Below are positions 10,700-22,689 of a DNA stretch of 64,000 nucleotides, piece by piece; position 1 is the stretch's first letter, and each line of letters opens with the position of its first letter. The stretch is from Schistosoma haematobium (taxonomy: Eukaryota > Platyhelminthes > Trematoda > Strigeidida > Schistosomatidae), in NCBI RefSeq assembly GCF_000699445.3, contig NC_067197.1:10112152-10176151 (forward strand), written 5' to 3'. The position numbers were made by a program, and so were the translations under genes. The notes below the pieces were generated by a model. The model saw only the letters and a program-made list of their open reading frames with translations. It was not told where the DNA came from and made no database searches.

Positions 10700-11585
10700 T
10701 ACATCCATATGCATCAACGAATTCAAAATTGTTTTAGAGTAATTCTGTACCTAATGCATAGATTTATAGGATTCTGTAAAACTGTAATATTTCTAAGGGA
10801 AATATTCGTTCAGTAACTATGATAAAGTAAACAATTAAAATGAAAAACTTGACTGAGTACAAAGTTTAAATTTCTGTATAAGTAGATGATCAAGTACAAA
10901 AATACTACTGAGTCTACTTACACAGAGATGCCAAAACACAGATCCAGCTGATTACCATCGGAAAGTTATTGAGAAAGCAATTTATCACATATCTACTGAA
11001 GTTTATTCCCTGACTATCTTGCTTAAAATATTTATATAATACTACACTATTTAAACAAATATAGACTTTCTTGCAGTGATTTATAAATACCGTTTTATAA
11101 ATAACCGTTTTCGATTTACTCTCATCACTTTGCCGTAATATGACACTATTCCTTCTGTTGAATCAAATCTAATAAAAAAAAGAAACATTAACTTAGCATG
11201 AGATTTCATTTGCTTATTTTTGAACTCAATGGAGACGGAAATTTTAATAATCAAAACTATCCACTTTAAAAAACAATCAACTAAATAAATAATGATTGAG
11301 GAGATTTACTCTTTTATCATTTGGTCCTTTGCTGAGATGTTTTGACAAACTGTGAACTGATAACATATTCAATATATCATAGTTATGTTATATAATAGAG
11401 ATACTATTAAAAAAAGTTTTCATCGTTCTAAAACAATGTTTTCAGTATTATCCATCGGCATGTCATGAATGAATACTCTGACAGTTGAAAAGGTATGTGT
11501 CAAGAGGGAGTATAAAAGACTTCTTTTAGAAACAGTTATTTTCTCTTACTGAAATGAATAGCTTTCAGTAATTTTAAAACAAAAA
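10700..11585. other. No recognisable feature
   Basis: AT-rich sequence with no gene, RNA or repeat match seen. Confidence 0.6.
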
Positions 11586-11587
11586 TT

Positions 11588-11922
11588 AAATTTCAATGGT
11601 TGAGATCATGAGTCACTTGAAACTAGACCACCATGGAAAACCTGGAAGCACTGGAAGACTGTTATATTCTAGTGTAGAACTCCTCAGCAGTGCGCATCCT
11701 CGATCCCACTCCATGGGATTCGAACCCATGATCTATCGACCTCGTGTGCAAACACTTGACTACTAGACCAGTGAGTCAGCAGTCAATGGTGTTAATATCT
11801 AACTTCGACCAATTCACGAAATTGAGCTACCATCCACTAATGTGAGTTGCTATGTCACAACAGACCTGTTTGAACTCAACTGGTCACTGCTCCTCATTAT
11901 AACTCCAGGAGAATTTAATGTT
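11588..11922 (-). repeat. Family A SINE, near full length
   Basis: Read on the minus strand: leader (CTGGAGTTATAATGAGGAGC, AGTTGAGTTCAAACAGG), A-box region, B box GGTTCGAATCCC, hammerhead CTGCTGAGGAG, and tail ending GATCTCAACCATTG. The GAAA strand of the ribozyme is mutated (TATAAC), so this hammerhead is inactive. Confidence 0.85.
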
Positions 11923-11924
11923 CG

Positions 11925-12433
11925 CTTACTGTTTTTCAAATGATGTAAGACCTCTAAACAGCATATTGTTCTATGTTAGTTACATTAGCTTGAATGAATT
12001 TCAGGGTGAAGTACATCTTTATTACATAGATGTAAAATCTGCTATCTTGCTAATGTGTTATTGGAAGTTTAATGGATAGTAAACTATTTGAGTGTATTAA
12101 ATGGTAATCGAATCACAAATAAGTGATTTTAAATCTCATATTAAACAAGAATAGCTAAGATAGTTATATATATGAATTGTAATACAATCATTCCCTGTTA
12201 ACTTTAATTATTGTAGTAATCAGGTTGGACGCTGACAAATAAATAATGTAGTTTCATACACAAAATGCAGTAGACAGTTTTAAACTACTCAGAAACATAA
12301 GATTGTTATATCCTGTTCAACTATAACTCCTTAAGTGGGTCTAAAATTTCCGTTTAGATTGTGGTTTGACACAAACTATCAATCCTAAACTATCAACTAA
12401 AAATGATCATATTTTTTATATTTTCCAAACTAT
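11925..12433. other. No recognisable feature
   Basis: AT-rich sequence. Nothing supportable seen. Confidence 0.55.
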
Positions 12434-12441
12434 TTAACGTT

Positions 12442-12730
12442 GGCGAGACTATAAATTATAGACGAATCAATCATGTATAAGATATCAGGTCTTGGATTTG
12501 GGTGCAAAATTCCTTCATCCATTTGGATAAATAGAGTTTTGACATTATAGCTGTAGTCAGTTCAAGATGAAAACCCGAAATCTAATTCCTAACCTTAATC
12601 ATCAACTTTAAATTATAATGATAATTCCTCACACAGGTTTATAACCCTCATTTGGTCCTAGTTATTAAGTGGCCACTCTCAAGATCAGTCTAGCATCGCT
12701 CAAAGCTCGTCCATAAATTATAGTCTCACC
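12442..12730. mobile_element. 289-bp terminal-inverted-repeat element (MITE), copy 1
   Basis: Left end GGCGAGACTATAAATTATAG and right end, read inward, GGTGAGACTATAATTTATGG form about 24-bp terminal inverted repeats. It is flanked by TTAACGTT (12434-12441) and TTAAGGTT (12731-12738), an 8-bp target duplication with one mismatch. The copy at 41230-41518 has the same length and lies in inverted orientation. There is no coding capacity. GG-starting ends plus 8-bp duplications fit Merlin-like DNA transposons, known in schistosomes; the superfamily is inferred. Confidence 0.85.
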
Positions 12731-12739
12731 TTAAGGTTT

Positions 12740-13415
12740 TCTAACAAATTTTCGATTCAGATGACCATTCGTAATGAATGTGGGAATATGTAAAACGATA
12801 CTCTGTGAAAAAGGTTTCGGTTTACATTTAACGAGACATTTAGTCACGAATTAAAAATTGTAATCGAAAATGAAAATTTGATATAAGCAGTTAAGACTGT
12901 TCATTGTGAGGAATCAAATCTAAAAGACTTTGAATCTGATGATGTTAACATTGACAGTTTGATCAGCTTCATTGGATATTTGAATATTCTTAGTCATACT
13001 TATTTTTAATACATATTGGCTTAGGGAAATTAATAACCGAATACAATACGAACAGGCTAGATAATGGTTATTTACAACACCTTCCGAGCTACAAATAAAG
13101 GTATCCATAACTCTGTCAATTACTTACCCTAATAGTGCACTTGGTACGATTATCTACACAAAACCAGTAAACAAGCCCAGTTCACCCATATTTTACAAAG
13201 TTAGATTTATGATATGTTCACTTTAATTTTATAACTAAATTGAGAATGATGTTATTTGTTCGAACACTTGTTTGTATTAAACTAATATTTATGAACTACC
13301 AATTGTTTTCTGTTTTCAATAATGTAAATTAGATGAATATAAAAAAACATATTGTAAGTGAATGTAGAATTGAAAGCATGTAATTTTATTTTAAACTGAC
13401 ATAAAACCATTCGTT
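12740..13415. other. No recognisable feature
   Basis: AT-rich sequence. The minus-strand frame at 12920-13108 has no recognisable domain and I do not call it a gene. Confidence 0.55.
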
Positions 13416-13424
13416 AGATTATAA

Positions 13425-13560
13425 TGGACTGAGTCCTGGGTTCGAGTCCCGGAGTGAATCTCAACTCTAGGATGCAGGTACGTCTAGCTGACGAATCATA
13501 AATATGTTAGAACACTCGTCCTGGAATTTCCACTACTAGCCATCATCCATATGTGCTTAT
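13425..13560 (+). repeat. Sm-alpha-type SINE, 5'-truncated
   Basis: Starts within the tRNA-like region (GACTGAGTCCTGGGTTCGAG, B box GTTCGAGTCCC) and carries GATGCAGGTACGTCTAG and CTGACGA. The stem II and GAAA strand are eroded (GTTAGAACAC). It ends CCACTACTAGCCATC. It lacks the 4-nt insert after the cleavage triplet (CGTCCTGGAA). Confidence 0.8.
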
Positions 13561-13564
13561 AATT

Positions 13565-14990
13565 ATTCATTAGATTGGTTAACAAATGATTTAAATGTTT
13601 TATATAGCTTTGCACTTGTATTATCCGCTATAAATCTTCAATTTGAAAATAAGAACCAATGATAGACCAACTGTCTTCACTTAATCAAATTAAAAGAAAT
13701 TAAAAATAAGTAAATAAGTGTAAAGAAAACACTGTACCGATCCTGTATAAACAATTATGATAATTGGTATGCTTGCATTATTTAGAAAGTTGGCACTTAT
13801 TTATGGTGAAACGTTAGTTTTATAACAATGTGGTTGATGTTATTTATATGGATAAACTATTTATATTCAATAAATGTTGCTTATAACATCCCAGGTACTA
13901 GAAAATGAGTGATAAAAGTATATAGTCATATTTCAATTTATATTCTGTTATTCGGACCATAAACATGCGTTTTGGTTAATTCAGGACACACCAATTGGAT
14001 GTATCCGAGTTTTAATGCCATCGAACTCTTCAACGAAATATTCACGCTGTACGTCCCTCAAGACTACGAAATTTAGGTCAAAGTCTAGTTGTTTAGGTGG
14101 CTATAGATACCAGAGATCGAATCATAATAATGGTTGAATTCTCGTCTCTATATTGAAAGCGTATAAAAATGTCTGGTTTCCAAATCTGATTAAAAGTACA
14201 AGGTTATTCAAATGTTTAAACGCAGAATTTTTTTTCAAGTAATTGAATTAAATATTTGATTACTAGTTGGAGATTTTGTGGTACTGTAACTTACAACCTG
14301 TTATATGATTATAGATCACATTACAGATAATTTGATCCATCGTTACGTTTCTCCTTTAGCTAATTACTCTGAAAACATCTAAGTGATTTGAAGTTCCAGG
14401 TCAACTAGGTTACCAAACGTAACTGAGTCAAATATCATATTGTTGATATAAGCCAGGACAATGATCAAATAAATGCTGGAAGAAACAGTGAAGATTTTTC
14501 ACTAACTGATATGAAGATTCTAATTTAATTTCCTGGAGGGATGGCACGTGTAAACAACCAGAAAATTCTATTTGCGAATGAAATATTTATCAGGTCGTTC
14601 ACTGGTTTTCAATGATTTCCTAGTGAATATTAGAATATAAGTAATTCATAATTAATAACCATAAATATCTTCATTATGTCAATCAACACATAACAGTTTA
14701 AGTGAAATGTAACTGTCATTAAAACAATATAGATTCATTCATAACTATCATAAATACGCCGCCATTTCCGTTTCCTGCATAAATTTTTACGCCATTCAGT
14801 AATAAGTTTTTTTATGAAGTAGTATGTTCACATTTAAGTGACACATTTATTTCTATAATTTAATAAAAATATTCTGTATATTTTTGCATTGTATACTATA
14901 AGCATTCAACCTTATGTAAGTTGTAAATCATTTCAGTTATAATTCAAGGATACGCCATCTTGAGACGATGGAGAAGAATTGTAGCACAGA
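13565..14990. other. No recognisable feature
   Basis: AT-rich sequence. A faint Sm-alpha-like echo around 13965-14010 (ACATGCGTTTTGG, CACCAATTGGATGTATC) is too weak to call. No gene seen. Confidence 0.5.
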
Positions 14991-14994
14991 TAGA

Positions 14995-15095
14995 TGATTT
15001 TGATAGAGTTTTGTTCTATAAACTGGATGGTTTTTTCGTGAAGCTTTCATTGTTTGTACTGACAGTTCAGAGAACAAAACTTCATCAAAATACCC
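14995..15095 (-). repeat. Decayed PLE-type hammerhead repeat
   Basis: Plus strand shows TTTTGTTCTATAAACTGGAT, TTCGTGAAGCTTTCATTGTT, then an inverted piece AGAGAACAAAACTTCATCAA. The first part matches the repeat at 60770-60850. The core CTGATGA is not preserved. The short inverted repetition of the TTTTGTTCT segment suggests a foldback remnant. Confidence 0.5.
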
Positions 15096-15099
15096 CATC

Positions 15100-15490
15100 G
15101 TATCAAACTATTTTTTTTACACTAAACAAGTCAAAATAGTTTTTTCTTTCTTTTAGAAGTTTGAATGTTTTCTTTTGTGAGTAATTTACTATATTATTCA
15201 CAAGAATTCAGGTTATCGTTTAAACTCATTACTCGGGAAATATGCACCTTTTCTTTAACAAGGGATTAAAATTCATCACAGAATTATTTTTAGCGTTATA
15301 GTTGGGAATTTAAACATCATCATCTCAGAGGTAGAACAATTTACTGTTCACCTGTAATATACTAAAATACAAAAGTTTCAGTATTATATACTCAATGAAT
15401 ACAAGTATGCACAAGATTTTGAACCTGCAAAAAACTGTATGTGTTGTTGTTGGTTGTATTAAATATCAAACAGGTATTATTCATTGAAAA
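15100..15490. other. No recognisable feature
   Basis: AT-rich sequence. Nothing supportable seen. Confidence 0.5.
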
Positions 15491-15494
15491 CAAC

Positions 15495-15695
15495 GGAAGA
15501 TGGTCATGCGCTATCGTGGATTGGTTGGAGTTAGACTTGTACACCATTGGATCGTGGCTCAAAGTCCAGAGTTTAAACGCTCGCTCACGAGATCGTGGGT
15601 CCTGGGTTCAACTCCTAATAGTGGAGTCGTGCACGTGCGCTGATGTAGAGATCCATACTAGGGTGAGACGGCTGTTCAGTGCCTAACTTAGATAG
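15495..15695 (+). repeat. Family A SINE, degenerate
   Basis: The leader end (ATCGTGGATTGGTTGGAG), tRNA-like part (TGGCTCAAAGTCCAGAG, B box GGTTCAACTCC) and a broken hammerhead (CTGATGTAGAGATCC; GGGTGAGACGG) are visible. The tail is replaced after TTCAGTGCC. An 81-codon open frame at 15441-15686 is a chance frame through this repeat. Confidence 0.75.
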
Positions 15696-15964
15696 GTTAG
15701 TGATTCCAATAAAATTCAACAAATTCTGCAAGCGTAAACTGAATTCTATTTAAGCTTAAAAATAGAATACATCAAATACACCAAAAACGTGTCAATCATA
15801 ACCACGGTTCAAACGGTCCCATCGATTTCTCCTGGAATTTTATAAATACAGAATATGAACTTTAAAACTCATTTTTGCTGTTATTATGGCCATCAAATGT
15901 TTGAACCCTGAAACCATTAGCAAGAAAATTGAGAAAAATAAAACGTTTTGCCTAACAATTTTTT

Positions 15965-16165
15965 TAATTATTGAGATCATGAACCGATTGATGTTAGACC
16001 ACCATTGAAAGCCTGGAAGCACAGGACAGCCGTTTCGTCCTACTATGGGACTCCTCACCAGTGCGCATACACGATTCGGCCCACGGAATTCGAACTAAGG
16101 GACAACCAGTTCATGATTTTAATCAAAACCGTAATAATCTCCACAACCCTATACAGAAAAAGTAA
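15965..16165. repeat. Family B foldback SINE with tail-only right arm
   Basis: The minus arm (15970-16100) runs tail to hammerhead to start of the tRNA-like part (TGAGATCATGAACCGATTGA, GGCTTTCAATGG complement, CCGTTTCGTCC). It switches directly at about 16103 into a plus-strand tail (GTTCATGATTTTAATC, CCGTAATAATCTCCACAACC). Both ends are therefore tail sequences. Confidence 0.85.
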
Positions 16166-16169
16166 TTCC

Positions 16170-16500
16170 TCTAATGCTACAAAGTGGGAAATGTTCAAAT
16201 GTGAGAAGTTTCCCTTTTTTTTTAAAAACACCATTTTGTTTCGGTTTAATTTAAAATTGTTTAGAAATGGGAAAGGTGAAAAAAATCTAAGTTCATTTTG
16301 TGGGAAAAATACTGACCTATTTTACTATCAAGTGAGTACTTTCAATAGATGATGAATTAAACAGAGTCATTCATACATATTATCGTTTTTTCTTATTGAT
16401 GGGTTTGAGCAACAAACATAAACTAGGGAATTTATGAATTATATATCAGTAAATAATAAAACTGATATCATTAGTGTGGAGATTTGTGTAGATCGTAGTA
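16170..16500. other. No recognisable feature
   Basis: AT-rich sequence. The open frame running 16005-16352 is mostly repeat plus random sequence. Confidence 0.5.
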
Positions 16501-16504
16501 TTTT

Positions 16505-16612
16505 CATAGTTGAATTCATGAGTCGACGAGCACTACTGAGGAATATGTGCTTCTGCGTTTTCGATGGTTGTCTAGCTTAGATTGACTCGCGAATTCAACT
16601 TTGCAAAACTGA
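16505..16612. repeat. Miniature foldback of family A tails
   Basis: About 105 bp: a reverse-complement tail (CATAGTTGAATTCATGAGTC), a shred of the hammerhead (CTACTGAGGA), then a plus tail (GGTTGTCTAGCTTAGATTGA, GAATTCAACT). It shows the two-tailed layout in its smallest form. Confidence 0.7.
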
Positions 16613-16614
16613 TA

Positions 16615-16980
16615 TCAACTTATTGTCAGTTGAATAAAATTGTGTGATACATAAGAAGGTGAGTTTATATTGAATAGATCCTAGTTATCGATTTTAAAAT
16701 GTATGTTTTATCATATCTAAAAATCATCCAATAATTGTTCTTGCAACAAAACGTTCATAATCGAAATCGAACTGAAACTCAATTAGCGGTTATGATGACT
16801 CATAAGGATACATACATTTAAAATGATGAATACTAACCTCAAGTTCCAATATGAGCATGAAACTGAAATACAGGTATCTTCCAGTATTAAAGCTGAACTG
16901 TTACAAATACTGGATCCTGAATAACACTTGTAACCACTATTTAAAACATAATCCAATATGTAGCATAAGAGAAGTAGAGA
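16615..16980. other. No recognisable feature
   Basis: AT-rich sequence. Nothing supportable seen. Confidence 0.5.
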
Positions 16981-16984
16981 TTAC

Positions 16985-17487
16985 AGAATTTTCATAGTTC
17001 AATTCACAAACTAAGCTTAGAAAGATCAACACTAAAAACTAAGGGGCACTTGGCAGATAAATTTAACTATAAAATTACTAAAATCTCCACAAAACCCCTT
17101 TCTGATAATAATCATCATATGCTCACTAATGACTGGCTTCAAGAGGTATTTCCCGGAGTTCTAGTGAGAAGCCGTGACCAGTGGAGTTCAAACAGGTCTG
17201 TTGTGACATAGTAGCTCACTGATGACAATGATGGATGTGTCGTTGAATTTCGTGGATTGTTTGAAGTTAGACATCAATACCGTTGGATGCCGGCCGGCTC
17301 AGTGGTCTAGTGGCTAGGAGTTCGCGCGACTGATAGGTCCTGAGTTCGGATCTCGCGAGACGGGATCGTGTGTGCGTGCAGCTGAGGAGATGCACGATAG
17401 GACGAAACGGCTGAACAGTGTCCCCAGGTTTTTCATGGTGATCTAGCTTCAATTGACTCATGATCTCAACCATTGAAATTATAAATA
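16985..17487 (+). repeat. Family A SINE, full-length with preceding tail piece
   Basis: A tail piece (AATCTCCACAAAACCCC at about 17084) runs straight into the leader (ATATGCTCACTAATGACTGG), as in 41614-42116. Next come the tRNA-like region (CGGCTCAGTGGTCTAG, B box GAGTTCGGATCTC), a degenerate hammerhead at about 17373-17430 (AGCTGAGGAG, GGACGAAACGG) and the tail. The tail-to-leader junction resembles a head-to-tail dimer. Confidence 0.85.
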
Positions 17488-17756
17488 AATGTTTAAAATA
17501 AAATGATATATCTACCACTTATTCTCAGATGATTGTGTAATGTCCCTAAAATGATTTTATTTAATTTATAGCAACTCTACTACAATCAATTTTGTTTGAC
17601 CTTAATTTTGTCGAGCTCTTTTGTTAACTTATTTAACAGACAATGTTATTCGAACAGTAACAATTCACATATTTCTTTGCATTATTATGATCACTATCAT
17701 GTCTGTATAAACATGTGTGCTTGATTACATGTCATAGCATATGCAGATCTCTCTCT

Positions 17757-17840
17757 TTGAAGAAGTGGTTTACACTGAGTCACGAGACATCAAAAAATCT
17801 AATTTTTCTACTCATTGAGATATTACAAATATATTATTTT
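17757..17840 (+). repeat. Unclassified short repeat R4, copy 1
   Basis: AGAAGTGGTTTACACTGAGT, CACGAGACATC and CTACTCATTGAGATATTAC recur at 31071-31150. A weaker match lies near 50430-50465. Class unknown; it may be the end of a PLE or other retroelement. Confidence 0.6.
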
Positions 17841-17849
17841 TATTTGACT

Positions 17850-18620
17850 TAAATATCGGTCGATGAATCATTCTCTTTCTCATGGATATATGTGCTCGAA
17901 TCCTTTTAATAGTCTTTGCTTTGCCTCGCCGTACCTTGATTCGATTTGACTATAAATTCACCTTTATATTTGCTCGCTCACAAACATTAGCCTCTCTGCT
18001 TCAAATTCGCTCGATGTGCTTGCAACTTTGTTGTCTGTATTATCCTCTAATAAACTGTTATCACCTCTTCTTATCGTCTCCTGAATTCAAACACCGTCGG
18101 GATTTATATATAATAACAATTATCAAGGTAACCGATTAACGAAGCTTAGCCATTACGGATTAAACATATATATACTTTAGTGGGGAGGGAGGCAACAGAT
18201 CCGCATAAAATAATAACTCGAATTTTTTGCAAAGATACAATAAATCTTCTATTCATATTAAAACGTATAGTAAAACTAATAGATTCCAACATACAATTAC
18301 AGGAAGTGTTGAAATTATTTTTAACAAGAAAGGAGATTAATTGATTGTAGCTTCAGGCAATGTTTGTTTATGTCAGGGAATCACACTTCTTTTAATCTTA
18401 TTATTGAATTCATTATTATCATATTTGATTTTGTAAAGTGAAGTTTTCGTTCTTTTTAAAAATTCATACTAAACTGAGTAATTACTAGGTGTTCAAGAAA
18501 TATCGATTTTAATTTTACAAGTTCTCATTATCTAAAAATTGCTTAGTCATATTCGAGAAGCCTATTTAAATGAGTTCATTACATGGTAAAGTTTGTGTTT
18601 TAGAACATTTTTATTGATTC
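17850..18620. other. No recognisable feature
   Basis: AT-rich sequence. The 85-codon plus-strand frame at 17882-18139 has no recognisable domain and no supporting signals. Confidence 0.5.
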
Positions 18621-18624
18621 AATA

Positions 18625-18928
18625 CAAAATTTTAATAGTCAAATTCATGAGTCAGTTGAAGCTAAATCATCATGGAAAACCTGGAAGCACTGGACGGCCG
18701 TTTCATTCTATTGTGGGGCGCCTCGGCAGTGTGCATCCACGATCCCGCCTCGTGAGAATCGAACCCAGGCCCGATCAGTCTTGAGTTCGAACGCTTGATC
18801 TCTAGACCACTGAGTCGGCCGGCACCCAACGGTGTTGATGTCCAGTGGTGGTCTTGTTTTAATTGACTCATGAATTCAACTATTAAAATTACCATATTAT
18901 CCGCAAAACCCCTCTTTGATCAATAAGA
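18625..18928. repeat. Family A foldback SINE
   Basis: The minus arm (18630-18845) contains the tail, hammerhead (CCGTTTCATTC strand mutated, CTCGGCAGTG) and whole tRNA-like region. At about 18845 it switches to a plus tail (GTGGTCTTGTTTTAATTGAC, ATTCAACTATTAAAAT). Both ends are tails. No clean target duplication found. Confidence 0.85.
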
Positions 18929-18929
18929 C

Positions 18930-21280
18930 ATTTTTGACAATATTTGATATAGAAGCATATGATATTATTTTTAGTCAAATTTTCATCACACTTCATTATA
19001 CAGCAAGATTTGTATCCATGATTGAAATGTATGAAACCGATTAAAGTAATTGTATGTCAGTGATAGCAATAAAAACAGACTACATAACTGGTAATAACAA
19101 GTTAACAGAATAAGTTGATAGTACGATGAGTTATGTCTTAATAGGGACAAGAGTTGCAACAGTTTGAATAAATATTTTAACATAGGCAGTACGTCTTAAC
19201 TTGTGAACAATGATGTCAATATAATAGCAATTAAAAATTGCATAAAAGAGGTGCATTCATAATCGTTTTAAATTTATAAGTAGTCAAGAAGAGATAGAAG
19301 AAGTGAATTGTAAAAAAAACCAGTTGAAAGTGGGTGTGACTAGCTGTTAAAAACATTTATTAAGTTCCATACGCCTATGCAATAGGAAGGTACTACTAAT
19401 TTCTTTCGAGACTATGCTGGTTAGGAAACATCTCCATAATTTGCCTTACAGTTTGCCCCAAGCAGTTTAGTGTTTTCTGAAGCTTTAACTGAAAACAAAA
19501 CCGTTCAGGTATATATGTCTTCCCAACTTACAGAAAGGGAATTTGTCATATTGTTTATATGTTAAATGGTTTTGAAATTATCAGAACAAACTCAATAAAA
19601 AATATGAGATGTATTATAGTACTTACATTAAAAATCAAAACATTTCTACTCTTCTTCTTAGTTATGGTATATTAGTAATCAAAACTATTGTCAACAGATT
19701 TAGCTGGTAAACAAACGTATAAACTTCCTATATCTGTGTTAAATGTCACTGATTACACTACTTACGAATATTATCATTGGGTCGTTCTGATATTGACACT
19801 ATGCAACAGTTTCTACTAACATGAAAAGTTTGACTTCTCTTTGGATTATAATATACCATTTTTACTTATGCTGAAAAGACATGAATCTTGAGATTCCTAA
19901 CGATTTCACTTAAACACTTGAACTACAAACTTCAATACTAAAGTCATATAATGAATAAGCTTTCTCACAGAATATTAAGATATATGCCAACATTGAAGTG
20001 AACTTTACACTTTTATGATTATTAAATTATCCTTGAAATAAAACAAATTGTCATATCCCGATGAGAATAATGAATGGCAACTTTTGAGATCCATTTATGG
20101 ATTAATACTATACATATATTTTTTATCGTATAATTGTTAAGTAACTAAACTATTCATATTCGTGTCCTTCTTATTATAAGCTTTATTTTGATCTATGGAC
20201 TATTATTATACAATTTACCATTCTTGAGTTATACCCAGCCTATCATTTACTATCTCTCACATTCATTGCCACATTTGGCTAAATCTTGTACAAATATTGT
20301 TTCCTATTTTGTGGTACGATGTGGTCTGTTTGGTTTGTATATAAACCGAGCATGTTTGAAATGCAGGATTCATATCGCAGATGCTGAGATTTGTGTTCTG
20401 GACTTAACAAGCAGGGCTAGGTGGAGAATGCTACTGATAAGTACTCTAGACTGCTCGTACTTGTTATTATGTGTCAGTGGTTGGATCAATAAACCAATGT
20501 TCTCTAATTGGCGGTATCGTTATGTTATACAATAATAGGACACAGGGCACAAGTTTTAACACAAATAACATAACCACTTAATGTACTTCACAAGTTACCA
20601 AATGTTTTACGTTCTTATAACGTTAAATATATCTTTTTTCAAAACATTTTAAATCAATTTTTTAGAAAAAAAAAGATGAAGGAAATTATTTTATTTTTCA
20701 ATGCTTGACCTAGTTCCTTACACGTGTGTTCTTTCGACTACTTCTCATGATAAATCAGGTTATGATAACTTGAAAAAGAAAACAATTTCTTATCACTTTC
20801 CGTTGTTATGTTATGTAAAAGTCAAACTCAAAAATAATTATCCACTCTCCCCCTCCCCCCCAAAAAAAGAGAAAGAAAATGGGGAATACTTACACAAACA
20901 CATTCACAATTTTATTTTTATAGATGGAATGGAAAACAGAATCTGACTCATAAAGTTGTCAAAACGTGATTGAGTTGACATATATATGTATATATATATA
21001 ATTGTATCTGAACATGGTTATTTTGTCAACAAACGCTTCCATTTTAAATAATTTAATTCTTATTTCAGTTATTATTTAGGAAGAACGGAAATGTAACCTA
21101 AATTAATATAAATTAATAAGAATGACTCAATATTTTGTTTACTCAGTTTATAAGTAAACAAGAAATGTTGATAATTCATTGATTAAAGTCTCATAAAATT
21201 GAATGAAATTCATAGATAAAATCATTAGGAATTGAATATGATTGAATATTAGTTAGATTAATGATTTGAAACAACTGTCA
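18930..21280. other. No recognisable gene or repeat
   Basis: 2.3 kb of AT-rich sequence. Open frames at 20188-20535 and 20701-20946 carry no recognisable domain; the first is leucine/cysteine-rich as AT-rich chance frames often are. A C-run and A-run lie at about 20849-20867 and a short TA tract at 20981-21000. Confidence 0.55.
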
Positions 21281-21282
21281 AC

Positions 21283-21392
21283 CAATATCAAAGTAAGAAT
21301 CTTCAATACAAATGTTAAGATAGTTCTACTGTACGGAGCCGAAACGTGGAGAACTAGTACAACCATCTTCAAGAAGGTAAAGTATTTATAAA
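21283..21392 (+). pseudogene. RTE-like ORF2 fragment, left part
   Basis: CAACTGTCAACCAATATCAA ... GGAGCCGAAACGTGGAGAAC encodes the post-RT stretch ending in the ETWRT-type motif and matches 47175-47290. The matching sequence resumes at 21901, after the SINE insertion at 21393-21900. Confidence 0.8.
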
Positions 21393-21900
21393 TACTAGTA
21401 TAGGGGTTGTGGAGATTATTACGTTTTTGATTGAGACCATGAACCGATTGATGTTAGACAATCGTTCCGTCCTATTGTGGGACTCCTCAACAGTGCGCAT
21501 CCACGATCCCGCTCTCAGGGTTTGAACCCAGAGCCTTCGGTCTCGCGCGCGAACGCTTAACCTACTGGACCACTGAGCAGGCATCCAGTGATGATATTGT
21601 CTAACATCAACCAATCCACGAAATCGCGCGACCATCTTCCATTGTACTAAGGTAGATACCTGTCTCTACCCGACATGGATTAGCTCCACTGGTCGCACTA
21701 TCACCATTGGATGCCGGCTCAGTGGTTCAGTAGGTCAGGCGTTCGCGCGCGAGACCGAAGGCCCTACTTTCGAATCCGGAGAGCGGGATCGTGGATGCGC
21801 ACTGTTGAGGTGTCCCACAACAGGACGAAACGGCCATGCAGTGTTTCCAGGTTTCGAAAGGTGGTCCAATATCAATCGGTTCATGATCTTAATCAAAAAC
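21393..21900. repeat. Family B foldback SINE with 9-bp target duplication, nested in RTE
   Basis: ATTTATAAA occurs at 21384-21392 and again at 21901-21909. The uninterrupted RTE copy at 47280-47300 has this string once, so the duplication is real. The insert (508 bp) starts with a reverse-complement tail (TAGGGGTTGTGGAGATTATT), minus-strand hammerhead and tRNA-like part. It then has a reverse leader piece, and switches near 21700 to the plus tRNA-like part (CCGGCTCAGTGGTTCAGTAG), plus hammerhead at about 21799-21845 (core TTGAGGT, mutated) and tail. Confidence 0.92.
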
Positions 21901-21990
21901 ATTTATAAACAGTTGTCAATGAAAGATACTCAACATCCATTGGCTGGATACCACCATCGTAGTACCGTTCAGCTAAAAGGCTTCTGTATT
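21901..21990 (+). pseudogene. RTE-like ORF2 fragment, right part
   Basis: Continues the 21283-21392 piece after the SINE: AACAGTTGTCAATGAAAGAT, ACTCAACATCCATTGGCTGG. It matches 47290-47345 and then stops. Confidence 0.8.
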
Positions 21991-21999
21991 TAAACCCAA

Positions 22000-22685
22000 A
22001 CCACAAATCATTTATTAAATGATTCACTAAAGGGAACAATTTAATTTTTAACAAACCATAATGTTAAACTACCATTACTTTACTGCAGTATTAAAATATA
22101 CTGTAGTATTCGGTTGTGTATGTTTAAAATCCTACTTTACTTGAACAGATTGAATTGTTTGTAGAACGTCTTTTAAAAAGAAATACGTGTCTCGTATATT
22201 TGAGTAAATTGATAGATGCGCTGAGTGACCATCGGCATCGCACAATCCTGCATTATATGCTCATTATAACTGTATTGATCTCCCCGGAAATTTGTGCATC
22301 AGTGTAAAGATATTTCAGTCTAGTGGCTTCTAATTCTGTGATGTGTTTTATACATCTATTCAAAATTCGGGTCAGTAATCAGATTTATTTGAGCAATAGT
22401 TTGTCAGTAAACATGAATATATTCTGATAGAATTATATTATTTAGGAGTGACATAGTGGTGGCGTTCTTTTTATTTCATTTAGGTACATAAGTTAACATT
22501 ATCTCAGTTGTTTATTGGAAATTATTTTAGACAACATCATCAAAGGTATTTTCAGTTAGTTGTTGTCTATAGTGGGGAAAGCTCTCCAGATCACTTCGAT
22601 ACATAAAAAACACATCACCTTATTTTTCATATTCGACAGCGATGAAGAATAAGATAGTTTCGTTAAGTACAGATCACCGAAAAAT
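22000..22685. other. No recognisable feature
   Basis: AT-rich sequence. Nothing supportable seen. Confidence 0.5.
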
Positions 22686-22689
22686 TCCC

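Noticed and set aside
13960..14150. Additional Sm-alpha copy
   Set aside because: Only scattered short resemblances; no ribozyme core or B box.
20188..20535. 115-codon plus-strand frame as a secreted or membrane protein
   Set aside because: Hydrophobic composition is typical of AT-rich chance frames; no splice, start or domain evidence.
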